Source: JBBQXY01 sp051004815
Lineage (GTDB): Bacteria > Chloroflexota > Ktedonobacteria > Ktedonobacterales > Ktedonobacteraceae
Assembly: GCA_051004815.1 (NCBI GenBank)
Contig: JBPCJY010000102.1
Coordinates: 1 to 29,413 of the forward strand
DNA: 29,413 nucleotides
Direction: 5' to 3'
Shown here: piece after piece, positions 1 to 8,351 of the stretch
Layout: every line of letters begins with the position of its first letter
How positions within the stretch are numbered: the first letter of the stretch is position 1
Position numbers and translations under genes: made by a program
Notes under the pieces: model-generated
Told to the model about the DNA's origin: nothing
The model's input: the letters and a program-made list of their open reading frames with translations, nothing else
Database searches by the model: none

Positions 1-106
1 GCCTGGGGCAGTTGGGCTAACCCCTTGTTTTTCCTCCCAATATCGTGTACACTTTCTCTAGCCAAAGGATTGGCACCCCACATGGCAATGCAACGCCTCG
101 TCCTCG

Positions 107-434
107 TCTCGACTTGAAACGCTCATAACAAAGGTCACAAATGTCACAACCATCCCAAGGTCCCACATGTCCCGCAGTCTCACATGTCCTAACCATCCCA
201 ATCACCACTTCCTGTCAGATGAACTTCCCACCTTTCAAAACAAAGGTCACAAGTGTCACAATGGTCAATGCTCGCACCATAAACTTCCCACCTTGCATTG
301 AAATCCTCAAAACACTCGTCCCAAGTGTCCCAACCATCCCAATGACCCATTCCCGCGAGATGAACTTCCACCTCTCCAAACGACTGTCCCAAATGTCCCG
401 TCCCAACCATTACCATGACCAATTACCATACATG
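107..434. repeat. Degenerate intergenic tandem repeat, about four units
   Basis: A loose unit recurs with variable period of about 60-115 bases. Each unit has an AACTTCC(C)ACCT core, a CAAA or TCAAAA stretch, and a GTCACAAGTGTCACAA or GTCCCAAGTGTCCCAACC segment. Clear unit starts are at about 222, 281 and 363; a fourth, more diverged copy lies at 107-221. The second half of each unit is itself a repeat of TGTCCCA/TGTCACA words. Function is unknown; it looks like a non-coding interspersed repeat of this genome. Confidence 0.6.
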
Positions 435-571
435 CATCATTGCATCACGAATTTCACCTCCTTCTTATACGGACCGATCACTCGGCCTCTACGCTGGCTT
501 GTCCCGTTCCGCCATGCCCCAAAAGTGCTGTCCATCACGCCCTGATGTAACCACAAGAGGATAGCAACGTA

Positions 572-580
572 TGATATAAT
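572..580 (+). promoter_or_regulatory. Candidate secA promoter (extended -10)
   Basis: TGATATAAT is an extended -10 (TGn followed by a perfect TATAAT). No good -35 hexamer is seen 16-18 bases upstream. Transcription would start near 587 and give a leader of about 110 bases before secA. Confidence 0.5.
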
Positions 581-695
581 GAACGGAAAGCAGAAAATAT
601 GTATGCGGTTATTTAGTGGGAATATCCCTCTGTATCATAGACACAGCACAGCAACATAGCATCAACGCCAACAATAATTAGGAGAATACACTACT

Positions 696-3600
696 ATGCA
701 ATTACTTGGGAAATTACTGGGTGATCCCAATAAAAAAGACTTAAAGGCTATTCAGCCTACTATAGATAAAATAAACGCCCTCGAACCAGCCATGAAAAAA
801 CTCAGCGACGAGGCGTTGACGGCGAAGACAACCGAGTTCCGCTCGCAGCTCTACCTCTATCTTAAGGGCGGTATGGTGCTTGAAAATGAACTGGTGAAAC
901 TGTTCCGTGAAGCCCTTGACGCCGTGGAGACGCACGCACGCAAGTGTACCGACGAACAATTGCACGCTGCCATCACCGAGTATCGTCAAGCACTGGAAAT
1001 GCGTCGCAACCCCGAACGCTTTCTACGCGATACTATGCAAGATACCCTCTCCGAGTGCTTTGAAACAGCCTATGAACGCCTTTCACCAATTTTGAATCAT
1101 CTGCGTATCACAGCGATAATGGACGCGGCAGAGGCACGTCAGGCATGGCCCGAAGATGCCAGCGATCCCAAGCAAGCCATCATCGCCTTACTGAAAGAGG
1201 TCGAGCCTGTTATCAAGGATATCGACGCTGAAGACCTCGACGCGGCCTTTGCTGATGCCTGGACTGCATTCGCGGATGCGCGGAGCAAAGCTAGCGACAA
1301 AAACGACGGAGCCGACGAACGCTTAGAGAAACTGCTCGACGCTATCCTGGTACAGGTACAACCGGAAATCGTTGCTTTGAAGGCCGAAGCTATGGATAAG
1401 CTGGTTGCGGAGATGGTCAAACGCTACCGCACCGGGAAAAGCCTGGATGATCTCCTGCCCGAAGCTTTCGCTGTGGCGCGTGAAGCGGGTCGGCGCAGGA
1501 TCAGTATGCGCCACTATGACGTACAACTCATTGGTGGTATCGTCCTGCACCAGGGTAAAATCGCCGAGATGCGTACCGGCGAAGGTAAGACCCTCGTCGC
1601 CACCCTGCCAATATACCTGAATGCCTTGACCGGTAAAGGCGTTCACCTCGTCACCGTGAACGATTACCTCGCCAAACGCGACGCCGAGTGGATGGGCCAG
1701 ATCTACACCTTTTTAGGTTTGACCGTCGGCGTCATTGTCAACGCGGTCGATCCTCAGTCACCCGAACGCCGTGCCGCCTACAACGCCGATATCACTTACG
1801 GCACCAACAGCGAATTTGGCTTCGACTACCTGCGCGACAACATGGTAACTTCGCTGGAACAGACCTCCATGCGCGACCTGAACTACGCCATCGTTGACGA
1901 AGTGGATAACATCCTTATTGACGAGGCGCGTACCCCGTTGATTATCTCCGGCCAGGGCGAAGAATCGACCGATATGTACGTTCGGTTCGCCCACTGGGCT
2001 CCGAACCTGAAACCCGAAATCGACTATACAGTCGAGGAGAAGACGCGTACCGTCATTTTGACAGAGGCCGGCATTGATAAACTAGAGAAACTCGCGGGCG
2101 TCAAAAACATCTACGACGAAAATAACCTTGATCTGACGCGCTATATGGAGAATGCCATCAAGGCGCAGATCATCTTTAAGCGCGACAAAGACTACATCGT
2201 GAGGGATGACGAGGTACTTATTGTCGATGAATTTACCGGTCGTCAGATGCCCGGTCGCCGCTACAGCGAGGGTCTGCATCAGGCTATCGAGGCCAAAGAG
2301 GGTGTCAAAATCCAGCGCGAGAATCATACGCTGGCCACCATCACCTACCAGAATTTCTTTCGCCTGTACAAAAAACTGGCCGGTATGACCGGTACCGCCC
2401 TGACGGAGGCGGAAGAACTCTACAAAATCTATAAGCTCGATGTCATGGTCATCCCCACCAACAAGCCCATGGTTCGCCAGGACATGCCCGACCTGATCTA
2501 CCGCACCACCGAGGCCAAATTCAATGCCGTGGTGGAGGAGATCAAGGACCTGCATGAAAAGGGTATACCGGTTCTCGTCGGTACCACCTCGGTTGAGACC
2601 TCGGAATATCTTTCCGAGAAACTTGAGCGGCAAGGTGTACCGCACAACGTCCTCAACGCCAAACACCACGCACGCGAAGCGCAGATCGTCGCGCAGGCCG
2701 GACGTAGCGGCACTGTCACCATTGCTACGAACATGGCTGGTCGCGGTACCGATATCGTGCTGGGCGGCAATGCCGATGGTTACTTTGACAGCATCCTGCG
2801 CAAACATGCCGAACAGGTCAACTATATTCGCGAAATGCCTGCTAGTACAGAAGATGATCGTGCGGATCGCGAAGAAGCCATTCAGCAATATATCGAAAAC
2901 ATGACCCAGGAGGAAAAGGACGAGTTACTCCAGCAGAAGGTGCGCGAATGTGACACGGATCACGACCAGGTCATCAACCTGGGCGGTTTGCATATCATTG
3001 GTACCGAGCGACACGAATCGCGCCGTATCGATAACCAGTTACGTGGACGTGCTGGTCGCCAGGGCGACCCCGGTACATCGCGCTTCTTCCTGGCCCTGAA
3101 CGACGAACTGATGCGCCGTTTCGCCGCTGACCGCGTGGCAAAAGTCATGGAGATGGTCGGCATGGAAGAGGATATGCCTCTAGAAAGTGGCATGGTCTCG
3201 AAGTTCATCGAACAGGCGCAAACGAAAGTCGAAGGCTATAACTTCGATATCCGTAAAAACGTCGTCGATTATGACGATGTGATCGCCAAGCAGCGCGAGG
3301 TCATCTATGCTGATCGCCGTGCTGTGCTTGAACGCAATGATATGCACCAGCGTGTCCTGGGCATGATGCGTGCCGAAGTGAATCGACTCGTCGATGCCTG
3401 CATCCCCAGCAGTGTGGTCACAGAAGAGGTGGAGCTTGAACGGCTCTTGACGCTCCTTGAGGCCTGGGTGTATATCCCGGAAGACATCTTGCCGGAGAAC
3501 ATTCATGCCATCCGCCGCGAAGACTTGCGCAACAAACTGCTTGATCTGGTAATCAGCCATTACGAGAATCGTGGCGAAGGCTTGGACACCCTGGGCAAAC

Positions 3601-4187
3601 AAAATCCCGGCATAAGCATTCCCACCATTCGCGATATCGAGCGTAGCTATACCTTACAAGTCTTAGACCGTCTCTGGATGGATCACATTGATGCTCTGGA
3701 TGTCATGCGAGCCAGTATCCACTTCCGTTCCATCGGGCAGCGCGACCCTCTGACTGAATTCAAGAACGAAGCCTTTAGCATGTTCGAGGCCTTGAAACTC
3801 GCCATCCAACATCACATCGTCGATGAATTGCTCAAACTGCTGCGCGGTGATATCAACATTCGTGTCCAGGCACCCGTGGCTCCGCAGCGCAAAGCCCCGC
3901 GCAAGTTGCGCACCAATGCCGAAGATATGGCCCGTGCCATCGGCCAAACCAAAAGTGAGGACGTTGAAGAGCGCACAAACGGGAAAAGCACAACATCGCA
4001 AGCGCGGAAAAATGGCACTTCCAGCCCACGCAACAACCAACACAATGGCAACGGACGCACTCCCAATGGCAACGGGCGTATCCCCAACCAGCCCAATCCT
4101 GCTCGTCCTGTATCAGCAAAGATTGGTCGCAACGACCTTTGCTACTGCGGCAGTGGCAAAAAATATAAGAAATGCCACGGTGCGTAA
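696..4187 (+). CDS. secA: Preprotein translocase ATPase SecA, enlarged form
   Basis: SecA is the cytosolic ATPase motor that drives unfolded preproteins through SecYEG. The protein has 1163 residues, against roughly 840-900 for common SecAs. Visible landmarks are a SecA N terminus, Walker A MRTGEGKT (292-299), DEVD (401-404), the FTGR and AGMTGTA signatures, QLRGRAGRQGD in the second nucleotide-binding domain, an Asn/Gly-rich linker near 1110-1135 and a C-terminal zinc tail (C1149, C1151, C1160, H1161) of the SecB/ribosome-binding type. The extra length is mainly residues about 53-243. This charged, Ala/Glu-rich helical block lies between the sequence matching KTAEFR and the one matching LLPEAFA, which are nearly adjacent in E. 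coli SecA. The start is supported by AGGAGAA at 680-686. The gene stands alone, and as the only secA here it is probably the housekeeping copy. Confidence 0.97.
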   Translation: MQLLGKLLGDPNKKDLKAIQPTIDKINALEPAMKKLSDEALTAKTTEFRSQLYLYLKGGMVLENELVKLFREALDAVETHARKCTDEQLHAAITEYRQALEMRRNPERFLRDTMQDTLSECFETAYERLSPILNHLRITAIMDAAEARQAWPEDASDPKQAIIALLKEVEPVIKDIDAEDLDAAFADAWTAFADARSKASDKNDGADERLEKLLDAILVQVQPEIVALKAEAMDKLVAEMVKRYRTGKSLDDLLPEAFAVAREAGRRRISMRHYDVQLIGGIVLHQGKIAEMRTGEGKTLVATLPIYLNALTGKGVHLVTVNDYLAKRDAEWMGQIYTFLGLTVGVIVNAVDPQSPERRAAYNADITYGTNSEFGFDYLRDNMVTSLEQTSMRDLNYAIVDEVDNILIDEARTPLIISGQGEESTDMYVRFAHWAPNLKPEIDYTVEEKTRTVILTEAGIDKLEKLAGVKNIYDENNLDLTRYMENAIKAQIIFKRDKDYIVRDDEVLIVDEFTGRQMPGRRYSEGLHQAIEAKEGVKIQRENHTLATITYQNFFRLYKKLAGMTGTALTEAEELYKIYKLDVMVIPTNKPMVRQDMPDLIYRTTEAKFNAVVEEIKDLHEKGIPVLVGTTSVETSEYLSEKLERQGVPHNVLNAKHHAREAQIVAQAGRSGTVTIATNMAGRGTDIVLGGNADGYFDSILRKHAEQVNYIREMPASTEDDRADREEAIQQYIENMTQEEKDELLQQKVRECDTDHDQVINLGGLHIIGTERHESRRIDNQLRGRAGRQGDPGTSRFFLALNDELMRRFAADRVAKVMEMVGMEEDMPLESGMVSKFIEQAQTKVEGYNFDIRKNVVDYDDVIAKQREVIYADRRAVLERNDMHQRVLGMMRAEVNRLVDACIPSSVVTEEVELERLLTLLEAWVYIPEDILPENIHAIRREDLRNKLLDLVISHYENRGEGLDTLGKQNPGISIPTIRDIERSYTLQVLDRLWMDHIDALDVMRASIHFRSIGQRDPLTEFKNEAFSMFEALKLAIQHHIVDELLKLLRGDINIRVQAPVAPQRKAPRKLRTNAEDMARAIGQTKSEDVEERTNGKSTTSQARKNGTSSPRNNQHNGNGRTPNGNGRIPNQPNPARPVSAKIGRNDLCYCGSGKKYKKCHGA

Positions 4188-4211
4188 TGCCTTCCTTAAC
4201 CTGCACAAGCA

Positions 4212-4275
4212 GGGTCTTCGCTGCGCGTTACCACGGCACTTGACCAGAATCAGCGAACCGGCGCAAGACCCTTTT
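4212..4275 (+). terminator. Candidate secA terminator
   Basis: GGGTCTT (4212-4218) pairs with AAGACCC (4265-4271), which is followed directly by TTTT. The 46-base apical region can fold further through GC-rich pairs. The long loop makes this a moderate call. Confidence 0.35.
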
Positions 4276-4441
4276 GCTAGTCCTGGCCTTTGTTCTGAGG
4301 CCGGGAGAGTTCGATGGTAATGTAGATCACGTTATCCCACGCGTTGTGGATGCCGATGTCCATTTATCCTATCACATTTCTCATCAGCGCGGAGATATCT
4401 GTGTTCATATAACTAAACACTTATACAATTCCTCACACACT

Positions 4442-4455
4442 TGAAAGCGTTTCCC
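4442..4455 (+). promoter_or_regulatory. LacI/CcpA-family operator-like site upstream of aceA
   Basis: TGAAAGCGTTTCCC matches the LacI-family/cre palindrome TGNAANCGNTTNCA at all but the last defined position, including the central CG. It lies about 25 bases upstream of the candidate -10 of aceA, where a regulator could block or recruit polymerase. No LacI-family gene is in the window. Carbon-source control of the glyoxylate bypass would make biological sense, but that is inference. Confidence 0.45.
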
Positions 4456-4476
4456 TGTGGATTTGGCTTGTTCCCA

Positions 4477-4485
4477 TGTTACACT
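4477..4485 (+). promoter_or_regulatory. Candidate aceA promoter (extended -10)
   Basis: TGTTACACT fits an extended -10 (TGn plus TACACT). The same nine bases occur, on the minus strand, before the LysM gene at 22587-22595. No strong -35 is present. Transcription would start near 4492. Confidence 0.4.
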
Positions 4486-4502
4486 TTACGTAACAAATAA
4501 AA

Positions 4503-4524
4503 CAGCAGACAATGTGGTCTGCTG
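4503..4524 (+). promoter_or_regulatory. Hairpin in the aceA leader
   Basis: CAGCAGAC and GTCTGCTG form a perfect 8-bp stem around AATGTG. There is no T-run after it, so it is not an ordinary terminator. It would lie about 10 bases into the transcript and could be an operator or an RNA-stabilising element. Confidence 0.4.
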
Positions 4525-4567
4525 AACCATGCTTACATAGGCAATTCCCAGGAAAGGTGACATCAGG

Positions 4568-5908
4568 ATGAGCGATCAACAGTATATACCAGAAAATAAC
4601 GAGAGCAACGGTAAAGGCAAATATTACTTGAACGGCAGAACCCATCTTGCCACGGAATTACAAGCAAACTGGAAAGGTAACTTTCGTTGGCAGGGAGTAC
4701 AGCGTCCCTATAGTGCGGTAGATGTCATACGTTTACGTGGCTCTGTGCAAATTGAACATACCTTGGCTCGTCTTGGTGCCGAACGATTATGGAATCTCCT
4801 GCAAAGTGAGTCATACGTAGCTGCGCTGGGTGCCTTGACTGGCAACCAAGCTGTGCAGCAGGTCAAGGCTGGCCTGAAGGCCATCTATCTCAGTGGCTGG
4901 CAGGTGGCTGCCGACGCCAATCTTTCCGGCCACATGTACCCTGACCAGAGCCTCTATCCCGCCAATAGTGTGCCGCATGTCGTGCGTCGCATCAACCAGG
5001 CCCTGCAACGTGCCGATCAGATCCAGACCGCCGAGGGCAAAGGCGATACCTACTGGTACGCCCCCATTGTGGCCGACGCGGAAGCCGGTTTTGGTGGCCC
5101 CTTAAACGTCTTCGAGCTAATGAAAGCGATGATTGAGTCCGGTGCCGCTGGCGTCCACTTTGAAGACCAATTGTCGTCTGAGAAGAAATGTGGCCATATG
5201 GGCGGCAAAGTCCTTATTCCAACGCAATCCGCCATCAAACATCTCACCGCGGCTCGCTTAGCTGCCGACGTGATGGGCGTTTCCACACTCCTGCTCGCTC
5301 GTACCGATGCGAACGGAGCGCACCTCATCACCTCTGATATTGATCCGGCAGACCACAAGTTCCTCACCGGCGAACGCACCCCGGAAGGCTTCTATAAAAT
5401 GCGTGGTGGGTTAGATGCCGCCATCGCTCGTGGCCTGGCCTATGCCCCCTACTGCGACCTCATCTGGTGCGAAACAGCCGAACCCAACCTGCAAGAGGCC
5501 CAACGTTTCGCCGATGAGATCCACAAGCAGTTCCCCGGCAAGCTGCTAGCCTACAACTGCTCCCCCTCGTTCAACTGGAAAAAGAAGTTGGACAGTGAAA
5601 CAATCGCCCACTTCCAACAAGAACTGGGCAAGATGGGCTACAAATTCCAATTCGTCACCCTCGCTGGTTTCCACGCCCTGAACCAGAGCATGTTTGAACT
5701 CGCCGTGGGCTATCGCGACCATGGTATGGCGGCCTACTCCAAATTACAAGAGGCCGAATTTGCCCTTGAAGAATTTGGCTACACCGCCACCAAGCACCAA
5801 CGCGAGGTCGGCACCGGCTACTTCGACGAAGTGGCCCAGGCCATTTCTAGCGGCACCTCCTCGACTACCGCCCTCGCCGGTTCCACCGAAACCGCGCAAT
5901 TTCACTAG
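4568..5908 (+). CDS. aceA: Isocitrate lyase
   Basis: This enzyme cleaves isocitrate to glyoxylate and succinate, the first step of the glyoxylate bypass, which allows growth on acetate or fatty acids. The protein has 446 residues, normal for the short bacterial form. It shows the WxG...RPYSAVDVIRLRGS N-terminal region, the metal-binding region PIVADAEAGFGG, and the signature KKCGHMGGK with catalytic Cys208 and general acid/base neighbour His210. The downstream YNCSPSFNWKK segment is also typical of the family. The start is supported by a GGAAAGGTGA ribosome binding site near 4551-4560. Malate synthase follows on the same strand but after about 400 bases of repeat-rich DNA, so the two genes probably have separate promoters. 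Confidence 0.97.
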   Translation: MSDQQYIPENNESNGKGKYYLNGRTHLATELQANWKGNFRWQGVQRPYSAVDVIRLRGSVQIEHTLARLGAERLWNLLQSESYVAALGALTGNQAVQQVKAGLKAIYLSGWQVAADANLSGHMYPDQSLYPANSVPHVVRRINQALQRADQIQTAEGKGDTYWYAPIVADAEAGFGGPLNVFELMKAMIESGAAGVHFEDQLSSEKKCGHMGGKVLIPTQSAIKHLTAARLAADVMGVSTLLLARTDANGAHLITSDIDPADHKFLTGERTPEGFYKMRGGLDAAIARGLAYAPYCDLIWCETAEPNLQEAQRFADEIHKQFPGKLLAYNCSPSFNWKKKLDSETIAHFQQELGKMGYKFQFVTLAGFHALNQSMFELAVGYRDHGMAAYSKLQEAEFALEEFGYTATKHQREVGTGYFDEVAQAISSGTSSTTALAGSTETAQFH

Positions 5909-6305
5909 GGACAGTGGAGCCGAAGCGAAACGGCCTGTGGAGCGTGTGTAAGGACAGAGGGTAGGAATGTGGCAGATGGGTGCCTTGTGCCCATCACGAA
6001 AGCGAAACGGCCTGCGAAGCGTGTGTAGGGACAGGGGGAAGTGAGGATGCGGAGCGGGGGCCTGGTGCCTGTCCTGGTGGGGGTTCGACAGACCCACAAG
6101 GGAAAACCCCTGGCCCCCCACCCAAACCCCGCCGCCTCCCCTTGTCCCTACGTCCTCTACCCCATGTCCCTCTCGGATACCCTGCAACAGTCTACACCGT
6201 GGCTTAACATGACGCCCATGTGGTACTCTTTATGTATAAATACTTTGAGGTCATGGCGCAGAGCAGTCCCGAACGTAGCTTAGCCCCGAAAGGAGCATAC
6301 CTTCA
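5909..6305. other. aceA-aceB intergenic region with GC-rich elements
   Basis: This gap contains a two-copy direct repeat (5923-6049) and a C/G-run-rich stretch (6050-6180). In the latter, CCCCTTGTCCCTACG near 6139-6153 is nearly the reverse complement of GTAGGGACAGGGG near 6025-6037. The region could therefore fold into a large structure or act as a bidirectional transcription barrier. TATAAA at 6235-6240 is a possible -10 for aceB, without a clear -35. No gene is seen. Confidence 0.5.
5923..6049. repeat. Two-copy direct repeat downstream of aceA
   Basis: A unit of about 47-50 bases starting AAGCGAAACGGCCTG, then GCGTGTGTA and a GGACAG.GGG run, occurs at about 5923-5969 and again at 6000-6049. 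A small hairpin lies between them (GATGGG paired with CCCATC, about 5975-5995). A partial copy (AGGGACAG) overlaps the end of aceA. It resembles an interspersed intergenic element. Confidence 0.55.
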
Positions 6306-7907
6306 ATGACGAACCAACCAACCTATCCACAAGGCATAGAAATCACAGGCCTCGTGACACCAGCCTATGCCGAGATATTGACGCCAGAGGCCATGAGCTT
6401 TGTAGCCAAACTGGTACGCACCTTTGCCAACAGACGCACAGAACTCTTGCAACACAGAGCGCAGCGACAGGCTCAACTTGATGCTGGCAAACTGCCCGAT
6501 TTTCTGCCTGAGACCGAGCACATCCGCACGAGCGAATGGACCATTGCCCCCATTCCTCCTGACCTGCAAGATCGGCGCGTTGAGATCACTGGCCCGGTCG
6601 AGCGCAAAATGATCATCAACGCGCTCAATTCGGGAGCCAAAGTCTTTATGGCCGATTTTGAGGACTCCCTTTCCCCCACCTGGGATGGAACCATCCAGGG
6701 CCATATCAACCTGCGCGACGCCATCAATCGCACCATCAGCTTTGCCAGCCCGGAGGGCAAGCAGTACACCTTGCAGGAGCAGACCGCTACCTTGCTCGTG
6801 CGTCCACGCGGCTGGCACTTGCCGGAGAAGCACGTCAAAATTGATGGGCAGCAGATTTCCGGTGGCCTCTTCGACTTTGGCCTGTACTTCTTTCATAACG
6901 CGAAAGCATTGCTGGCGCACGACACTGGCCCCTACTTCTACCTGCCCAAGTTGGAGAGCCACCTTGAGGCCCGGCTCTGGAACGACGTCTTTGTACTGGC
7001 AGAGCAAGAGCTGGGCCTTCCCCAGAGTACCATCAAAGCCACAGTGCTCATCGAAACCATCCTGGCAGCCTTTGAGATGGACGAAATCCTCTACGAGCTG
7101 CGCGAGCATTCGTCTGGCTTGAACTGCGGACGCTGGGACTACATCTTCAGCGCGATCAAAAAGTTCCGCAACTTCCCCACCTTTATCTTGCCTGACCGCG
7201 CCCAGGTGACCATGACCACGCACTTTATGCGCTCATACTCCCTGCTCGCCATCAAAACATGTCATCGCCGCAACGCCCATGCCATCGGTGGCATGGCGGC
7301 GCAAATTCCCATCAAGAATGATCCCACCGCCAATGAGGACGCCATGTCCCGTGTCCGTGCTGATAAACAGCGCGAAGCCACCGATGGACACGACGGCACC
7401 TGGGTCGCCCATCCCGGTCTCGTAGCCGTGGCGTTGGAAGAATTTAATAAGGTCATGCCACAGCCAAATCAGATTGATCGGAAGCGCGAAGACGTGCATG
7501 TAACGGCAGCAGACCTTCTGGCCGTCCCCGGTGGCACAATTACCGAGGCCGGATTGCGCACCAACATCAACGTCAGCCTGCAATACATGGAGTCCTGGCT
7601 GCGCGGCTCCGGCTGTGTGCCAATCAACAACCTGATGGAAGATGCCGCCACCGTCGAGATTTCCAGGGCGCAAATCTGGCAATGGATTCGCCATCCTCGT
7701 GGCATCCTCACCGATGGTCGCAAAGTCACCGTTGACCTCTTCCGCCAGATAGAGGCGGAGGAACTGCAAGCCCTGCGCACCATGGTCGGCGAGAAAAACT
7801 ATCCCTCGCGCCAGTTTGAAACAGCCGCCACCATCCTCGACCAAATCATCACCGACGAGCAATTCGTCGAATTCCTGACCCTACCTGCCTATCGCTATCT
7901 GGAATAA
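6306..7907 (+). CDS. aceB: Malate synthase, isoform A type
   Basis: This enzyme condenses glyoxylate with acetyl-CoA to give malate, the second step of the glyoxylate bypass. The protein has 533 residues, the same length as E. coli AceB, and is collinear with it. It shows RRVEITGPVERKM, VFMADFEDS, the substrate Arg in RPRGWHLPEKH (Arg168), GLNCGRWDYIFS with the metal-binding region near residues 272-282, GGMAAQIP, and MEDAA with the likely general base Asp446. It is the A form and lacks the extra domain of the larger G form. An AAGGAG site at 6290-6295 supports the start. With aceA upstream it gives a complete bypass. Confidence 0.97.
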   Translation: MTNQPTYPQGIEITGLVTPAYAEILTPEAMSFVAKLVRTFANRRTELLQHRAQRQAQLDAGKLPDFLPETEHIRTSEWTIAPIPPDLQDRRVEITGPVERKMIINALNSGAKVFMADFEDSLSPTWDGTIQGHINLRDAINRTISFASPEGKQYTLQEQTATLLVRPRGWHLPEKHVKIDGQQISGGLFDFGLYFFHNAKALLAHDTGPYFYLPKLESHLEARLWNDVFVLAEQELGLPQSTIKATVLIETILAAFEMDEILYELREHSSGLNCGRWDYIFSAIKKFRNFPTFILPDRAQVTMTTHFMRSYSLLAIKTCHRRNAHAIGGMAAQIPIKNDPTANEDAMSRVRADKQREATDGHDGTWVAHPGLVAVALEEFNKVMPQPNQIDRKREDVHVTAADLLAVPGGTITEAGLRTNINVSLQYMESWLRGSGCVPINNLMEDAATVEISRAQIWQWIRHPRGILTDGRKVTVDLFRQIEAEELQALRTMVGEKNYPSRQFETAATILDQIITDEQFVEFLTLPAYRYLE

Positions 7908-8007
7908 TCATGCCTCCTACCGGTGTCACCTGTCTCCCGACAGATAACATCGGTAGTGTCATTTGCCACAGAGTCCCTTGTGCTCGTATACCCTATTTGC
8001 GCTCACG

Positions 8008-8036
8008 TTGACATTACACATCATCGGCATTATATT
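8008..8036 (+). promoter_or_regulatory. Promoter of the DUF433/DUF5615 pair
   Basis: TTGACA (8008-8013), a 17-base spacer and TATATT (8031-8036) form a near-consensus housekeeping promoter. Transcription would start near 8043, giving a leader of about 65 bases. The leader contains the perfect 7-bp hairpin CTTTGGG...CCCAAAG at 8052-8073, a possible operator or RNA element. Confidence 0.65.
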
Positions 8037-8108
8037 TATGGCATAGACTTCCTTTGGGTCGTTTTGCCCAAAGAGCAATCTACCCGCAGCTACAATCAGG
8101 AGAAGACC

Positions 8109-8351
8109 ATGTCCGAGTATCGAAAATGGATCACATCGAACCCAAACGTGCTCTTTGGCAAACCAGCCATCAAGGGAACACGTATTTCTGTCGAGCAAAT
8201 TCTTGATGAGCTTGCCGGGGGAACTACAATTGACGAGCTTCTTGAAGCATACCCTCGTCTTACCCATGAAGCCATCTCCGCTGCATTAGCGTTTGCTGCT
8301 GATACGCTCCGCGCAGAAGTTACGTATCCACTTGACCAGGCTGCTTCATGA
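8109..8351 (+). CDS. DUF433 family antitoxin-like protein
   Basis: This 80-residue protein has the DUF433 pattern: a short N-terminal strand with NPxVxFGKPxIKGTRIxV, then a helix-turn-helix-like C-terminal half (IDELLEAYPRLTHEAISAALAFA). DUF433 proteins are typically DNA-binding antitoxins of VapB type paired with PIN-like DUF5615 toxins. The start at 8109 is chosen because AGGAGAAG lies just upstream; an in-frame extension to 7923 would run through the promoter and has no ribosome binding site. Its stop overlaps the next gene's start (ATGA), indicating translational coupling. The family fits autoregulation of the promoter at 8008-8036. Confidence 0.88.
   Translation: MSEYRKWITSNPNVLFGKPAIKGTRISVEQILDELAGGTTIDELLEAYPRLTHEAISAALAFAADTLRAEVTYPLDQAAS

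Larger units (their letters stand above)
1..695. other. Non-coding region upstream of secA
   Basis: No convincing gene is seen here. Short open frames on both strands arise from the internal repeats at 107-434 and have no ribosome binding site or recognisable domain. The right-hand part is AT-richer and carries the candidate secA promoter and leader. The first ~30 bases (a GGGG/CCCC pair followed by a T-run near 28-32) may be the tail of a terminator of a gene outside the window, but the stem is too short to call. Confidence 0.6.
4188..4567. other. secA-aceA intergenic region
   Basis: This gap holds a candidate secA terminator (4212-4275), a weaker GC hairpin near 4282-4306 (CCTGGCCT paired with AGGCCGGG, no T-run), an operator-like palindrome, an extended -10 and a leader hairpin before aceA. 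No gene is seen. Confidence 0.6.

Noticed and set aside
17..434. Short repetitive frames near the window start (for example WDGCDICDLCYER-like peptides)
   Set aside because: They change frame between repeat units and lack ribosome binding sites, so the repeats are more likely non-coding.
107..434. CRISPR array
   Set aside because: The repeats are degenerate, of uneven period and without distinct spacers; no cas gene is present, despite the TPR-CHAT gene elsewhere.
2082..2888. 268-codon open frame on the minus strand inside secA
   Set aside because: It lies fully antisense to conserved SecA motifs, has no ribosome binding site and no recognisable domain; it is a shadow of codon bias.
4282..4306. 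GC hairpin as the main secA terminator
   Set aside because: The stem is good but no T-run follows; the upstream candidate ending in TTTT fits better.
7923..8108. N-terminal extension of the DUF433 protein
   Set aside because: It would translate through a near-consensus promoter at 8008-8036; the ATG at 8109 has a good ribosome binding site and matches the family start.
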